Assembly (NCBI RefSeq): GCF_017309385.1
Contig: NZ_JAFJMJ010000004.1
Span: 434,001-498,000 of the forward strand
Direction of reading: 5' to 3'
Length of the DNA: 64,000 bases
DNA from: Amycolatopsis sp. 195334CR
GTDB lineage: Bacteria; Actinomycetota; Actinomycetes; Mycobacteriales; Pseudonocardiaceae
The position numbers and the translations under genes are program-made. Below, one piece after another: positions 41,376 to 49,638 of this stretch (positions are counted from its first letter, which is position 1; the number at the start of each line of letters is the position of its first letter). Under the pieces are notes generated by a model that saw nothing but the letters and a program-made list of their open reading frames with translations, had not been told where the DNA came from and ran no database searches.

Positions 41376-42692
41376 TCAGTGGTTGCGGGGGCCGATCGGG
41401 CAGCCCTGGGTGTCGTGCGTGTCGAAGTAGCGGCCGGCCAGCCTGCGGTGCCGGGCGTCGAGCACCATCCAGGTGCCGAACACCAGCTGCGCCACGCTGC
41501 GGGTCAGGTTCTCCACGCGGTCGCGGACCCGCAGGAAGGCGCCGATCGCCCGGACCCGGGACGCGGGCAGGGGGAACGCGCGGCGGTCGAGCAGGCAGGG
41601 CGCCCGGTGCGGCAGCGGGCGCGTGTGCGAAACGGTGGAGTGCAACCGGAACCGCCGCAGGACCTCGATCGTCGCCGCCCGCATCACCAGCGGCGACAAC
41701 CGCCACGCCGGGCACGGCCGGTTGGCCGCCACGCCGAACGGGATGTGGTGGGCGTCGCGGGCGGACAGCCGCTCCCATCGCGACGGGTCGAACACCTCGG
41801 GGTCGGTGTACCCCGTCGCGTGGTAGCCGGGATAGGAGAAGCACAGCACCGAACCCTCGGGCAGGGTGCCGCCCGGGGTCTCGATGTCGGCGGTGGCGAT
41901 CCGGTGCGCGATGCCGAACAGGGGGAACAGCCGCAGGGTCTCGTCGAGCACCTGCGCGAAGTAGCGTTCGTCGCCGGGATCCTCGGCCAGTCGCCGCTGG
42001 ACATCCGGGTGCTGGGCGAGCACCAGCAGCAGGTGCGCCATCGCCTCGGACAGCTGCACCACAGCGGTGTTGAAGAAGGTGCCCTGGAGGTAGTGGACTT
42101 TTTCCTGGTCGGACAACGAATCCGGCAGCACGTGCGGTATGTCCGGCAGACGGCGCGCGAGGTAGCGGGTCAGCCGCGCGCGGCGGCGCGGGTGCCGCAG
42201 TCCGGTGCACTTGAGCGCGGTCACCACGTCGTCGGCGTGCCCGACGATCAGCTTCCGCGCCTCGGGCGGGCAGGGTTCGCGGAACACCAGTTCGTAGCAG
42301 AACTCCGCCCACACCGGCATCATCAGGTCGCGCAGCCGGACCAGCCGGGCGCGGCCGGGTACCAGGGCGTCGAGCACCGCCGCGGTGCACCGGGCCGCCG
42401 CTTCGGCGTGCTTCTCGCTCGACCCGGCGAGGATGCGCAGCGTGGTCCGCGCGACCTCGTCGTAGCGCGGACCGTCCTCGAGGTGTTCCTGGTGGACCTC
42501 GGGACCGGGGGAGAGCCAGTACCAGAACAGGTCCGAGAGCTCGGCGCCGCGGCTGCGGCCGTTCGCCGCCGGGTGCGCGTAGACCTCCATGAACCGGCTG
42601 TCCTGGTCCGGCAGGGTGATCACCTGGTCGCCGTTGACCGCCTCGAACACCCGGACCCGCAGGGCGACCACCAACTCGGGCAGGCTCAGCAC
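41376..42692 (-). CDS. Atypical cytochrome P450
   Basis: P450 of 438 residues. The ExxR pair is ETLR at 251-254, and the haem ligand is Cys327 in HIPFGVAANRPCPAW, a variant of the usual FGxGxRxCxG that lacks the final glycine. The I-helix reads QGTFFNTAVVQLSE, with Asn where the conserved acid precedes Thr, so normal proton delivery for O2 activation is in doubt. A tail of about 110 residues follows the Cys, longer than usual. The GTG start overlaps the stop of the hydroxy-acid oxidase gene. It may be a peroxide-using or redox-silent member (inference). Confidence 0.86.
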   Translation of the reverse strand: MLSLPELVVALRVRVFEAVNGDQVITLPDQDSRFMEVYAHPAANGRSRGAELSDLFWYWLSPGPEVHQEHLEDGPRYDEVARTTLRILAGSSEKHAEAAARCTAAVLDALVPGRARLVRLRDLMMPVWAEFCYELVFREPCPPEARKLIVGHADDVVTALKCTGLRHPRRRARLTRYLARRLPDIPHVLPDSLSDQEKVHYLQGTFFNTAVVQLSEAMAHLLLVLAQHPDVQRRLAEDPGDERYFAQVLDETLRLFPLFGIAHRIATADIETPGGTLPEGSVLCFSYPGYHATGYTDPEVFDPSRWERLSARDAHHIPFGVAANRPCPAWRLSPLVMRAATIEVLRRFRLHSTVSHTRPLPHRAPCLLDRRAFPLPASRVRAIGAFLRVRDRVENLTRSVAQLVFGTWMVLDARHRRLAGRYFDTHDTQGCPIGPRNH

Positions 42693-43738
42693 CGGCTCAC
42701 CACCTGGTCACCGGCGAGCACGCCGCCGCACAGCGCCAGCGTGTGCTCGAACTCGTCGCGGAGCAGGTCCAGCACCTGCCGCACGCCCGCCTCACCGTCC
42801 GCGGCCAGTCCCCACAGGACGGGCCTGCCCACGCCGACCGCCGTCGCGCCCAGCGCCACCGCGATCGCCACATCGCCGCCCCGCCGGACCCCGCCGTCGA
42901 CGAGCACCGGGATCCGGCCGCCGACCGCCTCGGAGATCATGGGGAGCGCGTCGAGCGCGGCCGGGGCCAGGTCGAGCTGGCGGCCGCCGTGGTTGGAGAC
43001 CAGGAGGCCGGAGATCCCGCCGTCCACCGCGATCCGCGCGTCCTCGGGGTGCAGGACTCCCTTGAGCAGCAACGGCAAACCGGTCATCCGCCGCAGCGCC
43101 TCGACGTACCGCCACGAGGCTTCCTGGCACCACTCGATGTCACGGACGCCGGGGGAGCCGGGCAGGTCGCGCATGTTCTCCGCGGCGAGCCCGGCGGGCA
43201 GGTCGTGGAAGCCGTTGCGCTGGTCGCGGCCGTGGCGCCCGAACACCGGTGAGTCCACCGTGACCACCAGCGCCGAGCAGCCCGCGTCCTCGGCCCGCCG
43301 CACCAGGCACTCGGTGATCTTGGCGTCGGGCTGGAGGTAGAGCTGGAACCACAAGGCGGCGTCCGGGTCGACCTCGCGGGCCGCGTCGGCCACCTCGCCG
43401 ATCGCCACCGTGGCGGCCATTCCCGAGATCAGCACGGTGCCCGCCGCCGCGGCCGCCCTGGCGGTGGCCAGCTCGCCGTCGGGGTGCGCGAGCCGGTGGA
43501 AGGCGGTGGGCGAGACCAGGATCGGCATCGAGGCGCGAGCGCCGGGAAGGTCGACGGAAATGTCCCTCGGCGGCTGTCCACGCAGGACACGGGGGAGCAG
43601 CGCGTACCGGCCGAACGCGCGTTCGTTGTCCGCCAGCGCGATTTCCTCCCCGGCACCACCGGCGAAGTAGTCGTAGTGCACCGGGTCGAGCCGTTCCCTG
43701 GCCCGGTCGTGCAGTCCGGCCAGGCTCACCGCCGTCAC
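42686..43738 (-). CDS. FMN-dependent alpha-hydroxy-acid oxidase/dehydrogenase
   Basis: TIM-barrel flavoenzyme of 350 residues in the glycolate oxidase/lactate/mandelate group. Active-site residues are Tyr in HYDYFAGGAG, Lys226 in LPLLLKGV, the base His250 and substrate-binding Arg253 in VSNHGGRQLD; the FMN phosphate site is DGGVRRGGDVAIAVALGA. It oxidises a 2-hydroxy acid to a 2-oxo acid, and 4-hydroxymandelate oxidase of glycopeptide clusters belongs to the same family. The start GTG overlaps the stop of the flavoprotein gene (GTGA). Confidence 0.92.
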   Translation of the reverse strand: MTAVSLAGLHDRARERLDPVHYDYFAGGAGEEIALADNERAFGRYALLPRVLRGQPPRDISVDLPGARASMPILVSPTAFHRLAHPDGELATARAAAAAGTVLISGMAATVAIGEVADAAREVDPDAALWFQLYLQPDAKITECLVRRAEDAGCSALVVTVDSPVFGRHGRDQRNGFHDLPAGLAAENMRDLPGSPGVRDIEWCQEASWRYVEALRRMTGLPLLLKGVLHPEDARIAVDGGISGLLVSNHGGRQLDLAPAALDALPMISEAVGGRIPVLVDGGVRRGGDVAIAVALGATAVGVGRPVLWGLAADGEAGVRQVLDLLRDEFEHTLALCGGVLAGDQVVSRC

Positions 43739-45315
43739 AGGCCCACCCGCGGGCGATCGGCCTGGGTCCGCAGGAACTCACGCAGCGGTGCCCGGTGCAC
43801 CTGCTCGCTGTCCCACTCGTTCTCCAGGTTCTCGGTGATGTGGTGCTCGGCGACCAGATCGCCCGCGCGGAACAGGCGCACCACCGGGTGCAGGTAACGC
43901 CCGTCGAGCCCGCTCGTGTCCTCTTGGGACGTTCGCCCGGCCGAGATGTCGAACGGGTTGACCAGATCGTGGTCCTCGCCGTATTCCAGCGTGATCGTCA
44001 GGTACGACTCGACTTCGCCGAAGTCCCCGGCGGCCACGGCTTCGTGGAGGTGGTCGACGGGCACCTCCTCGACGTAGCGCGGCGGCGCTTCTCCGAAGAG
44101 GACGGCGTCCCCGAGGTAGCCGAAGACCTGCCACAGCGCGGAAGTCCGGTTGACCCGCTCGATCACCGCGTCGGTCACGCCGTCGGGCGCCAGTTCCCGG
44201 CTGGGCCACGGCACGTCGTGGTGCCGCCGCTCCAGTATCCGGTGCAGCGCCCGCACCCCGTACCGGAAGCCGTGGATGAACCCGCTGGTGGACCGCTTGA
44301 AGTCGCGTGACTGCGTGATGGTGCCCGCGAAGTGCAGCCCCGGCACGTTCACCGACTCCCACGCCGCCGTCTGCGCCGGGAAGCGGTCCTTGATCATCAG
44401 TTCCGGGCGGCACTCCGGGGCGAAGATCGAGGCGTCGAAGCGGAACCCGGTCGCCGCGATCACCCGGTCGTAGCGGATCTCCTTGACCACCTCGGCCACC
44501 CGGGCGAAGCTGACCCGGACCAGATAGCCGTCGCCGTCGCGGCGGATGCCGAGCACCTGGCCGTCCAGCAGCGCGTTCTGCGACTTCAGCTGGTAGGTGT
44601 CGAGGAAGTTGTTGTTCACCGCGCGCAAATGCCCGACGAAGTGCGTTTGCCAGGCCAGCCGCAATGAACCGGGACCGGCCACGTGAATGACCGCGGCCGT
44701 TTCGACCAGGTTGTCCGCGGTTTCGAAAGCGGAGTTCCCCCGGCCGATGATGAGTACTCTCTTGTCGATGAACTCCGCCGGATCCACCGACACCTCGGTA
44801 TAGGGTTCGGCGAGTTCGATACCGTCGATGTCCGGAATATACGGTTTGCTCACCCCGGTGGCCACGATCAGCCGCTTCGCGGTGAACACATTCCCGTTCT
44901 GGTCGACCGCCTCGAAATCGCCCGGACGGCCGATCCGGGTGATCCGGGTGTCATAGCGGACGTTCAGCCGGTGGTGCGCGGCGAAGTCGCGGAGGTAGCG
45001 CACCATGTCCTCGGCGGCCGGGAAGTATCGCGGGGTGTAGGTGGTGAACAGCGGAGTGTTTTCGGCCGAGAGCAGGGAGTTCCAGTCGTTGCGCAGCCGC
45101 AGCTCGGGGTCGCTCCAGCCGGTGTGCACCTTGTTGATCGAGATCAGTTTCCGGTGCCGGGGGAACCGGGTGAAAAAGGTGCCGGGTGCCGCGCCCGCTT
45201 CGACGATCAGATGGCTTCGCCCGGCTCGCTTCAGGTAGTAACCGGCCTGGAGCCCGGCCGGTCCGGCACCGAGCACCAGGTAATCGACGGAAAGCACGGA
45301 ATCGTCCTCGGGCAA
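43735..45315 (-). CDS. FAD-dependent monooxygenase-like protein related to FOXRED2
   Basis: Flavoprotein of 526 residues with two dinucleotide folds: FAD loop YLVLGAGPAGLQAGYYLKRA near residue 12 and a second loop RVLIIGRGNSAFETADNLVE near residue 190. The stretches PRHRKLISINKVHTGWSD, LRNDWNSLL and AVNNNFLDTYQLKSQNALLD are strikingly like vertebrate FOXRED2. The TTG start at 45315 is favoured because GAGGAG is placed six bases before it. It is first in a four-gene operon in which every junction overlaps or is very tight. Probable role: oxidation of an amine or carbonyl in an unknown pathway. Confidence 0.86.
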   Translation of the reverse strand: MPEDDSVLSVDYLVLGAGPAGLQAGYYLKRAGRSHLIVEAGAAPGTFFTRFPRHRKLISINKVHTGWSDPELRLRNDWNSLLSAENTPLFTTYTPRYFPAAEDMVRYLRDFAAHHRLNVRYDTRITRIGRPGDFEAVDQNGNVFTAKRLIVATGVSKPYIPDIDGIELAEPYTEVSVDPAEFIDKRVLIIGRGNSAFETADNLVETAAVIHVAGPGSLRLAWQTHFVGHLRAVNNNFLDTYQLKSQNALLDGQVLGIRRDGDGYLVRVSFARVAEVVKEIRYDRVIAATGFRFDASIFAPECRPELMIKDRFPAQTAAWESVNVPGLHFAGTITQSRDFKRSTSGFIHGFRYGVRALHRILERRHHDVPWPSRELAPDGVTDAVIERVNRTSALWQVFGYLGDAVLFGEAPPRYVEEVPVDHLHEAVAAGDFGEVESYLTITLEYGEDHDLVNPFDISAGRTSQEDTSGLDGRYLHPVVRLFRAGDLVAEHHITENLENEWDSEQVHRAPLREFLRTQADRPRVGL

Positions 45316-45347
45316 GGGATTCTCCTCGGGATCCGATGGGGATTCCC

Positions 45348-45420
45348 GAGGTTAGTTGAAACCTCAAACACCGAGCCATCCGCTATCGGGGTGAGGGAAG
45401 CTGTCGGTTCGCTGTCGGTT
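45348..45420. promoter_or_regulatory. Divergent promoter region with dyad and direct repeat
   Basis: Between the flavoprotein operon and the divergent acyl-adenylating enzyme there is a perfect 6-bp dyad, GAGGTT (45348-45353) and AACCTC (45360-45365). A direct repeat of GCTGTCGGTT follows at 45400-45409 and 45411-45420, an 11-bp period. Either could bind the TetR regulator encoded at the end of the adenylating gene, but this is inference. Confidence 0.4.
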
Positions 45421-45455
45421 TTCCCGGAAATCGGAAACGGTGGTAGGAGTAATCC

Positions 45456-46943
45456 ATGAGCCAGGTGTACCCGCGGGCGATGCTCGACTCGTTCGCCGCC
45501 GATCCGGAGCTGCCCGCGTTCGAACACGGTGCGCGGGTGGTGTCGCGGGCCGAGGTGCTCGACCTCGTCGCGCGCTTCACCGGCGGGCTGGTGAAAGCCG
45601 GGCTGGGTCCCGGTGACGGCGTGGCCATCGCGACCGCGGTGACCCCGGAGGGCTTCGCCGCCCAGCTCGCCGCCGCCGCGCTGGGCTGCCGGGTGGTCGG
45701 GGTGCGGCCGGGGCTGACCGAGGCGCAGCTGCCGCATGTGGTCGGCCGGGACGTGGCCGCGCTCGTGACCGACGACCCCGGGCCGGAGCTGCTCGCCGCC
45801 GCGGGGGCCGCGAAGGTGCTGCGGATCGGCCCGGAACTGCTGGCCACGCCCGAGGAACCGGTGGTCCGCGGCCGGCTGGAGGACGTCGCTTCGGTGACCT
45901 TCACCAGCGGCAGCACCGGTGCGCCCAAGGGCGTCGCGCTGACCTACGCGGCGATGACCGAGCACTGGTCGTGGCAGCCGGCGAAGTGGAGCCACGACAC
46001 CGCGCGGCTGGCCGCCGGGTACCGCCGGTTCCTGCTGTTCGGCACGCTGACCAGCGCGGTGATGCAGGAACACCTCGGGCTGTGCCTGTTGTCCGGCGGC
46101 ACGGCGGTGATCCCGGAGTCGCCGCCGGACTTCCCCGACGTGCTCGCGCGGCTGCGGATCACCGCGAGCCTGCTCACCGTGCCGCGGTTGCACCAGCTGC
46201 TGGATTCGCCGCGTACCGGCGAAGTGGACCTGAGTTCGGTGCGGGTGCTGCTGGTCGCGGGTTCACCGCTGTCCCCGCACCGGATGGCCGAGGCGCTCGA
46301 CCGGTTCGGCCCGGCGCTGGTGCAGGGGTACGGGCAGACGGAGACCGGTTTCCTGACCGCGCTGACCGCCGACGACGTGGCGGCCTGGCCGCCCGCGCTG
46401 AACTCGGTCGGCCGCCCACGGTCCGAAGTGGACCTGGAAATCCGGGACGCTGACGGAAAAGTGTTGCCGCCGGGGCAGACCGGCGAGATCTGGGTGCGCA
46501 CCGCCTACGCGCTGACCGGGTACTGGCGGGACGAGGCGGAAACCACCGACCTGATCCGCGACGGCTGGGTGCGCACTCGGGATCTCGGCCACCTGGACGA
46601 ACGGGGTTACCTGCACCTGACCGGCCGGGCGCGCGACGTGATCATCGTGAACGCCATCGTGCACTACGCGGGGGCGATCGAGCGGGCGCTGGCCCGGCAC
46701 CCCGGTGTCCGGGAGGCGCATGTGGTCGGTGCCCCGGACGAGCGCACCGGGGAAGCCGCACACGCCTTCGTGGTAACCCGGGGCGCGGTCGAGGAGGGGG
46801 CGCTGAGGGCCCAGGTGGCCCGAGACCTCGGCGAAGCCGCCGTCCCCGCCACGATCACGGTGATCGGCGAGGTGCCTACATTACCCAGCGGCAAACCGGA
46901 CAAGCGCGCGCTGCTGAAGACCGTCAGCCCGGCGGAGCGCTGA
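45456..46943 (+). CDS. AMP-binding acyl-CoA ligase/adenylating enzyme
   Basis: ANL-superfamily enzyme of 495 residues. ATP loop VTFTSGSTGAPKGVALT, LVQGYGQTETGFLTAL, hinge LTGRARDVIIVNAIVHY, and C-terminal catalytic Lys in PTLPSGKPDKRAL are all present. It activates a carboxylic acid as adenylate, then usually forms a thioester. It is divergent from the flavoprotein/oxidase/P450 operon and may supply it with an activated acid. Its 3' end overlaps the convergent TetR gene by 20 nt. Confidence 0.9.
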   Translation: MSQVYPRAMLDSFAADPELPAFEHGARVVSRAEVLDLVARFTGGLVKAGLGPGDGVAIATAVTPEGFAAQLAAAALGCRVVGVRPGLTEAQLPHVVGRDVAALVTDDPGPELLAAAGAAKVLRIGPELLATPEEPVVRGRLEDVASVTFTSGSTGAPKGVALTYAAMTEHWSWQPAKWSHDTARLAAGYRRFLLFGTLTSAVMQEHLGLCLLSGGTAVIPESPPDFPDVLARLRITASLLTVPRLHQLLDSPRTGEVDLSSVRVLLVAGSPLSPHRMAEALDRFGPALVQGYGQTETGFLTALTADDVAAWPPALNSVGRPRSEVDLEIRDADGKVLPPGQTGEIWVRTAYALTGYWRDEAETTDLIRDGWVRTRDLGHLDERGYLHLTGRARDVIIVNAIVHYAGAIERALARHPGVREAHVVGAPDERTGEAAHAFVVTRGAVEEGALRAQVARDLGEAAVPATITVIGEVPTLPSGKPDKRALLKTVSPAER

Positions 46944-47553
46944 CCAGGCCGGCGAGCATCGCGGGCACCGTCCGCGCCAGGTCGTCGGCGACGTTCTCCT
47001 CGCCGTTGAGGTAGCGGAGCAGGGCGTGCTGGAAGAGGCCGTCGAAGGTGGCGTACGCGACCTCCGGCGACAGCCCCGCCGGTGCGCCGGTCAGGTCGGC
47101 GTACCGCTCGACCACCCGCCAGATCATCTGCTCGCGCTGCTTGTCGATGTCCAGCACGTCGAGCCGGAAGGACTCCTCGAACAGGCTCTGGTTGCGCAGG
47201 TCGTACCAGAGGCGGTGCATCACCGCGTCGGTGCGCAGGGTGGCCGCCATCGCGTTGCCAAAGGCCTTGGCCAGGTCGACCGCGGAATCCGCCGAGGCGA
47301 CCACCTCGTCGTAGCGGGTCACGCACACTTCCTCGAACTGCCGCACGGCGTAGGTGAGCAGCTCGACCTTGTCGGCGAAGTAGTAGTGCAGCACGCCGTG
47401 CGAGAAGTCGGATTTCTGCGCGATCTCACGCAGGCTCGTGCGGGCGTAGCCCAGCTCCGAGAGCGCCCGCAGGGCGGACTCGGCCAGCTGCGCGCGCCGC
47501 TGCCCGAACTTGTCCACGCTCCGGCGAGCGACCCGCTCCTTCGCTTCGGTCAC
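46924..47553 (-). CDS. TetR-family transcriptional regulator
   Basis: Repressor of 209 residues; the HTH is ALSELGYARTSLREIAQKSD, FSHGVLHYYFADKVELLTYA, followed by a helical ligand domain. The HxYYF pattern resembles TetR proteins controlling fatty-acid or steroid-type catabolism. GTG start. It is divergent from the SDR/reductase/acyl-CoA synthetase operon across a gap holding a tandem repeat, which is its likely binding site. Confidence 0.92.
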   Translation of the reverse strand: MTEAKERVARRSVDKFGQRRAQLAESALRALSELGYARTSLREIAQKSDFSHGVLHYYFADKVELLTYAVRQFEEVCVTRYDEVVASADSAVDLAKAFGNAMAATLRTDAVMHRLWYDLRNQSLFEESFRLDVLDIDKQREQMIWRVVERYADLTGAPAGLSPEVAYATFDGLFQHALLRYLNGEENVADDLARTVPAMLAGLVSAPPG

Positions 47554-47576
47554 CCGCTCACTCTAGCGGTCCGCGC

Positions 47577-47631
47577 AATCTTGACGGTCGTCCAAGAAAA
47601 TCTTGACGAGTGTCCAAAGTTTGTTCATGCT
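47577..47631 (+). promoter_or_regulatory. Promoter with two 22-bp-spaced operator repeats upstream of the SDR operon
   Basis: AATCTTGACG-N5-TCCAA occurs twice, at 47577-47595 and 47599-47617, exactly 22 bp apart (two helical turns). Each copy holds a TTG-N9-CAA dyad. The second copy contains a -35 TTGACG (47603-47608) followed at 17 bp by a weak -10 CATGCT (47626-47631). Placement between a TetR gene and its divergent operon suggests cooperative binding of two repressor dimers. Confidence 0.6.
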
Positions 47632-47676
47632 GTGACCCACGCCGCATCCGCCGGCCGTCTCAAGGAGGAGATGTCC

Positions 47677-48480
47677 ATGGTTTCGTACGACCTCACCGGA
47701 CGGAAAGCCCTGGTCACCGGGGCCGCGCAGGGCCTGGGTGCCGGGATGGCGCAGGCGCTGGCCGCCGCCGGGGCGGCGGTGGTCATCGCGGACATCGACG
47801 AGGACCTGGGCCGCGCGACCGCCGACTCGATCAAGCAGACCGGCGCCACCGCCGCCTTCGTCCGCCTCGACGTCACCGACGACCAGTCCTGGGAGCAGGC
47901 CGTCACCGCGACCGTCGCCGAACTCGGCGGGCTGGACATCCTGGTCAACAACGCCGGCGTCGAGATCACCGGACTGGTCGCCGACCTCGACCCGGACCAG
48001 GTCCGCACCATGCTCGAGGTCAACGTGCTGGGCACCGCGCTCGGCGTGAAGCACGCCTTCCGCGCCATGCGCCCCGGCGGCGCGGCGGGCGGCGGGGGCG
48101 CGGTGGTCAACATCGCCTCGGTCGCCGCCACCATCGCCTTCCCCGGCATCGCGGGCTATTCCGCCACCAAGTCCGCGGTCGACCGGCTCACCCGCGTGGC
48201 CGCGATGGAGGCGGGCAAGCTCGGCTACGGCGTGCGCGTGAACTGCGTGTACCCCGGCCTGGTGCCGACGCGCATGGGCAACCAGCTGGCCGCCGACGTG
48301 GTCGACGTCGGCCTCTTCCCGAGCGTGGAGGACGCGATCGGCGCGGTGGTCGCGCAGACCCCGGCCGGGCGGCTCGGCGAGGTCGCCGACATGGCCGACG
48401 CGGTGGTCTTCCTCGCCTCCGACGCGGCCCGCTTCATCACCGGCGCCGGCCTGCCGGTCGACGGCGGCATGGGCATGTGA
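47677..48480 (+). CDS. Short-chain dehydrogenase/reductase (SDR)
   Basis: Classical SDR of 267 residues. Cofactor loop ALVTGAAQGLGAGMAQAL with IADIDEDLG (acidic, favouring NAD), NNAGVEITG, catalytic Ser in VVNIASVAA and Tyr-x3-Lys in GYSATKSAV. ATG 47677 is spaced correctly from AAGGAGGAG. It is the first gene of a three-gene operon. It is likely a hydroxyacyl, alcohol or steroid dehydrogenase. Confidence 0.93.
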   Translation: MVSYDLTGRKALVTGAAQGLGAGMAQALAAAGAAVVIADIDEDLGRATADSIKQTGATAAFVRLDVTDDQSWEQAVTATVAELGGLDILVNNAGVEITGLVADLDPDQVRTMLEVNVLGTALGVKHAFRAMRPGGAAGGGGAVVNIASVAATIAFPGIAGYSATKSAVDRLTRVAAMEAGKLGYGVRVNCVYPGLVPTRMGNQLAADVVDVGLFPSVEDAIGAVVAQTPAGRLGEVADMADAVVFLASDAARFITGAGLPVDGGMGM

Positions 48481-48509
48481 CCGAGCACCCCGAACCGAAA
48501 GGACTTCCC

Positions 48510-49634
48510 ATGGCCAGCAAGCCCGTTGTCGTCTACGGCGCCTCCGGTTACACCGGCAGGCTGATCTGCGAATACCTGCGCGAGTACAACGTCCCGTTCA
48601 TCGCCGCCGGGCGGGACAAGGCACGCGTGCAGGAGACCATCGACCACATTCCCGGCCTCGACACGGTCGAGCACGAGGTCGTCGAAGTCGCCCACGAGGT
48701 CGAGTCGCTGAGCGAGCTGTTCGACGGCGCGAAGGTCGTCTGCAACACCGTGGGCCCGTTCAGCGAATACGGCCACGAGGTGGTCGAAGCCTGCGTGCGC
48801 ACCGGAACGCACTACCTCGACACCACCGGCGAGCAGGACTGGCTGATCTCGGCCGAGGAGCGCTACGGCACGCGGATGGCCGAGCAGGGCCTGTTGCTCT
48901 CGCCCGGCATCGCCCAGATGTACACCACCGGCGAGATCGCGGCCGGGCTGTGCCTGGAGAACCCCGGACTGGACACTTTGGACATCCTGGTGTTCTGGAA
49001 GGGACACCCGACCGTCGCCTCGACCCAGACGATCCTGGTCAACGCGGCGCTGTCGAGCGCGTACCACCTGGTGCAGAACGAATACGTGGCCTGGCCCGCC
49101 GACGTCACGCCGATGGACGTCGCCGTACCCGGGCACCATGAGATCGGCCTCGCCCTGCCGTGGGGCGGCACCTCGCACCCGGTGTGGTTCAGGCGCGATC
49201 CCCGGGTGGCCAACGTCCGGGCGATCGGCGGCGTCTTCGACCGCGCGCTGATGCAGGGCGTGCCGCAGATCGTGGCCGCGGTGCTGGAGCAGGTGAAGGA
49301 CCTGCCGCTGGAGGAGAAGCTGAAGGTGCTGCACGAGCAGGCCGCCGCCGTCCGCGACGAGATGCCGCCGCGGGAGAACCAGCGGATCAACACCTCGCTG
49401 GACTCGGTGCACGCCTGCGGTCCGCTGGGCCGCGCGCACTGCGTCATCCACGGCACCTGCAACTACAAGCAGACCGGGCTGATGCAGGCCTACGCCGCGT
49501 ACTCGCTGCTGCAGCAGCCGCCGAAGGTGGCCGGGTTCGCCTCGGCGTGCCAGGCGTTCGGGCACCGGGAACTGCTGGGCGTGCTGCGCTCGTTCGGCCT
49601 GGTGTCCAAGCCGATCCTGACCGTGCAGGACTGA
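48510..49634 (+). CDS. Saccharopine dehydrogenase-like / trans-acting enoyl-reductase family protein
   Basis: Protein of 374 residues with an N-terminal Rossmann domain (VVVYGASGYTGRLICEYLRE, FIAAGRDKARVQ) and the family segments CNTVGPFSEYGHEVVEACVR and GTHYLDTTGEQDWL. In actinobacteria this family includes trans-acting enoyl reductases and oxidoreductases of lipid metabolism rather than true lysine-pathway enzymes. AAAGGA precedes the ATG. It is flanked by SDR and acyl-CoA synthetase genes, so a fatty or steroid-like acyl substrate is plausible. Confidence 0.85.
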   Translation: MASKPVVVYGASGYTGRLICEYLREYNVPFIAAGRDKARVQETIDHIPGLDTVEHEVVEVAHEVESLSELFDGAKVVCNTVGPFSEYGHEVVEACVRTGTHYLDTTGEQDWLISAEERYGTRMAEQGLLLSPGIAQMYTTGEIAAGLCLENPGLDTLDILVFWKGHPTVASTQTILVNAALSSAYHLVQNEYVAWPADVTPMDVAVPGHHEIGLALPWGGTSHPVWFRRDPRVANVRAIGGVFDRALMQGVPQIVAAVLEQVKDLPLEEKLKVLHEQAAAVRDEMPPRENQRINTSLDSVHACGPLGRAHCVIHGTCNYKQTGLMQAYAAYSLLQQPPKVAGFASACQAFGHRELLGVLRSFGLVSKPILTVQD

Positions 49635-49638
49635 GCCG

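Noticed and set aside
39086..42073. 995-residue open frame on the plus strand across the antiporter and P450 genes
   Set aside because: It runs antisense to two clear genes and is rich in Arg, Gly, Pro and His, as expected of a GC-rich shadow frame.
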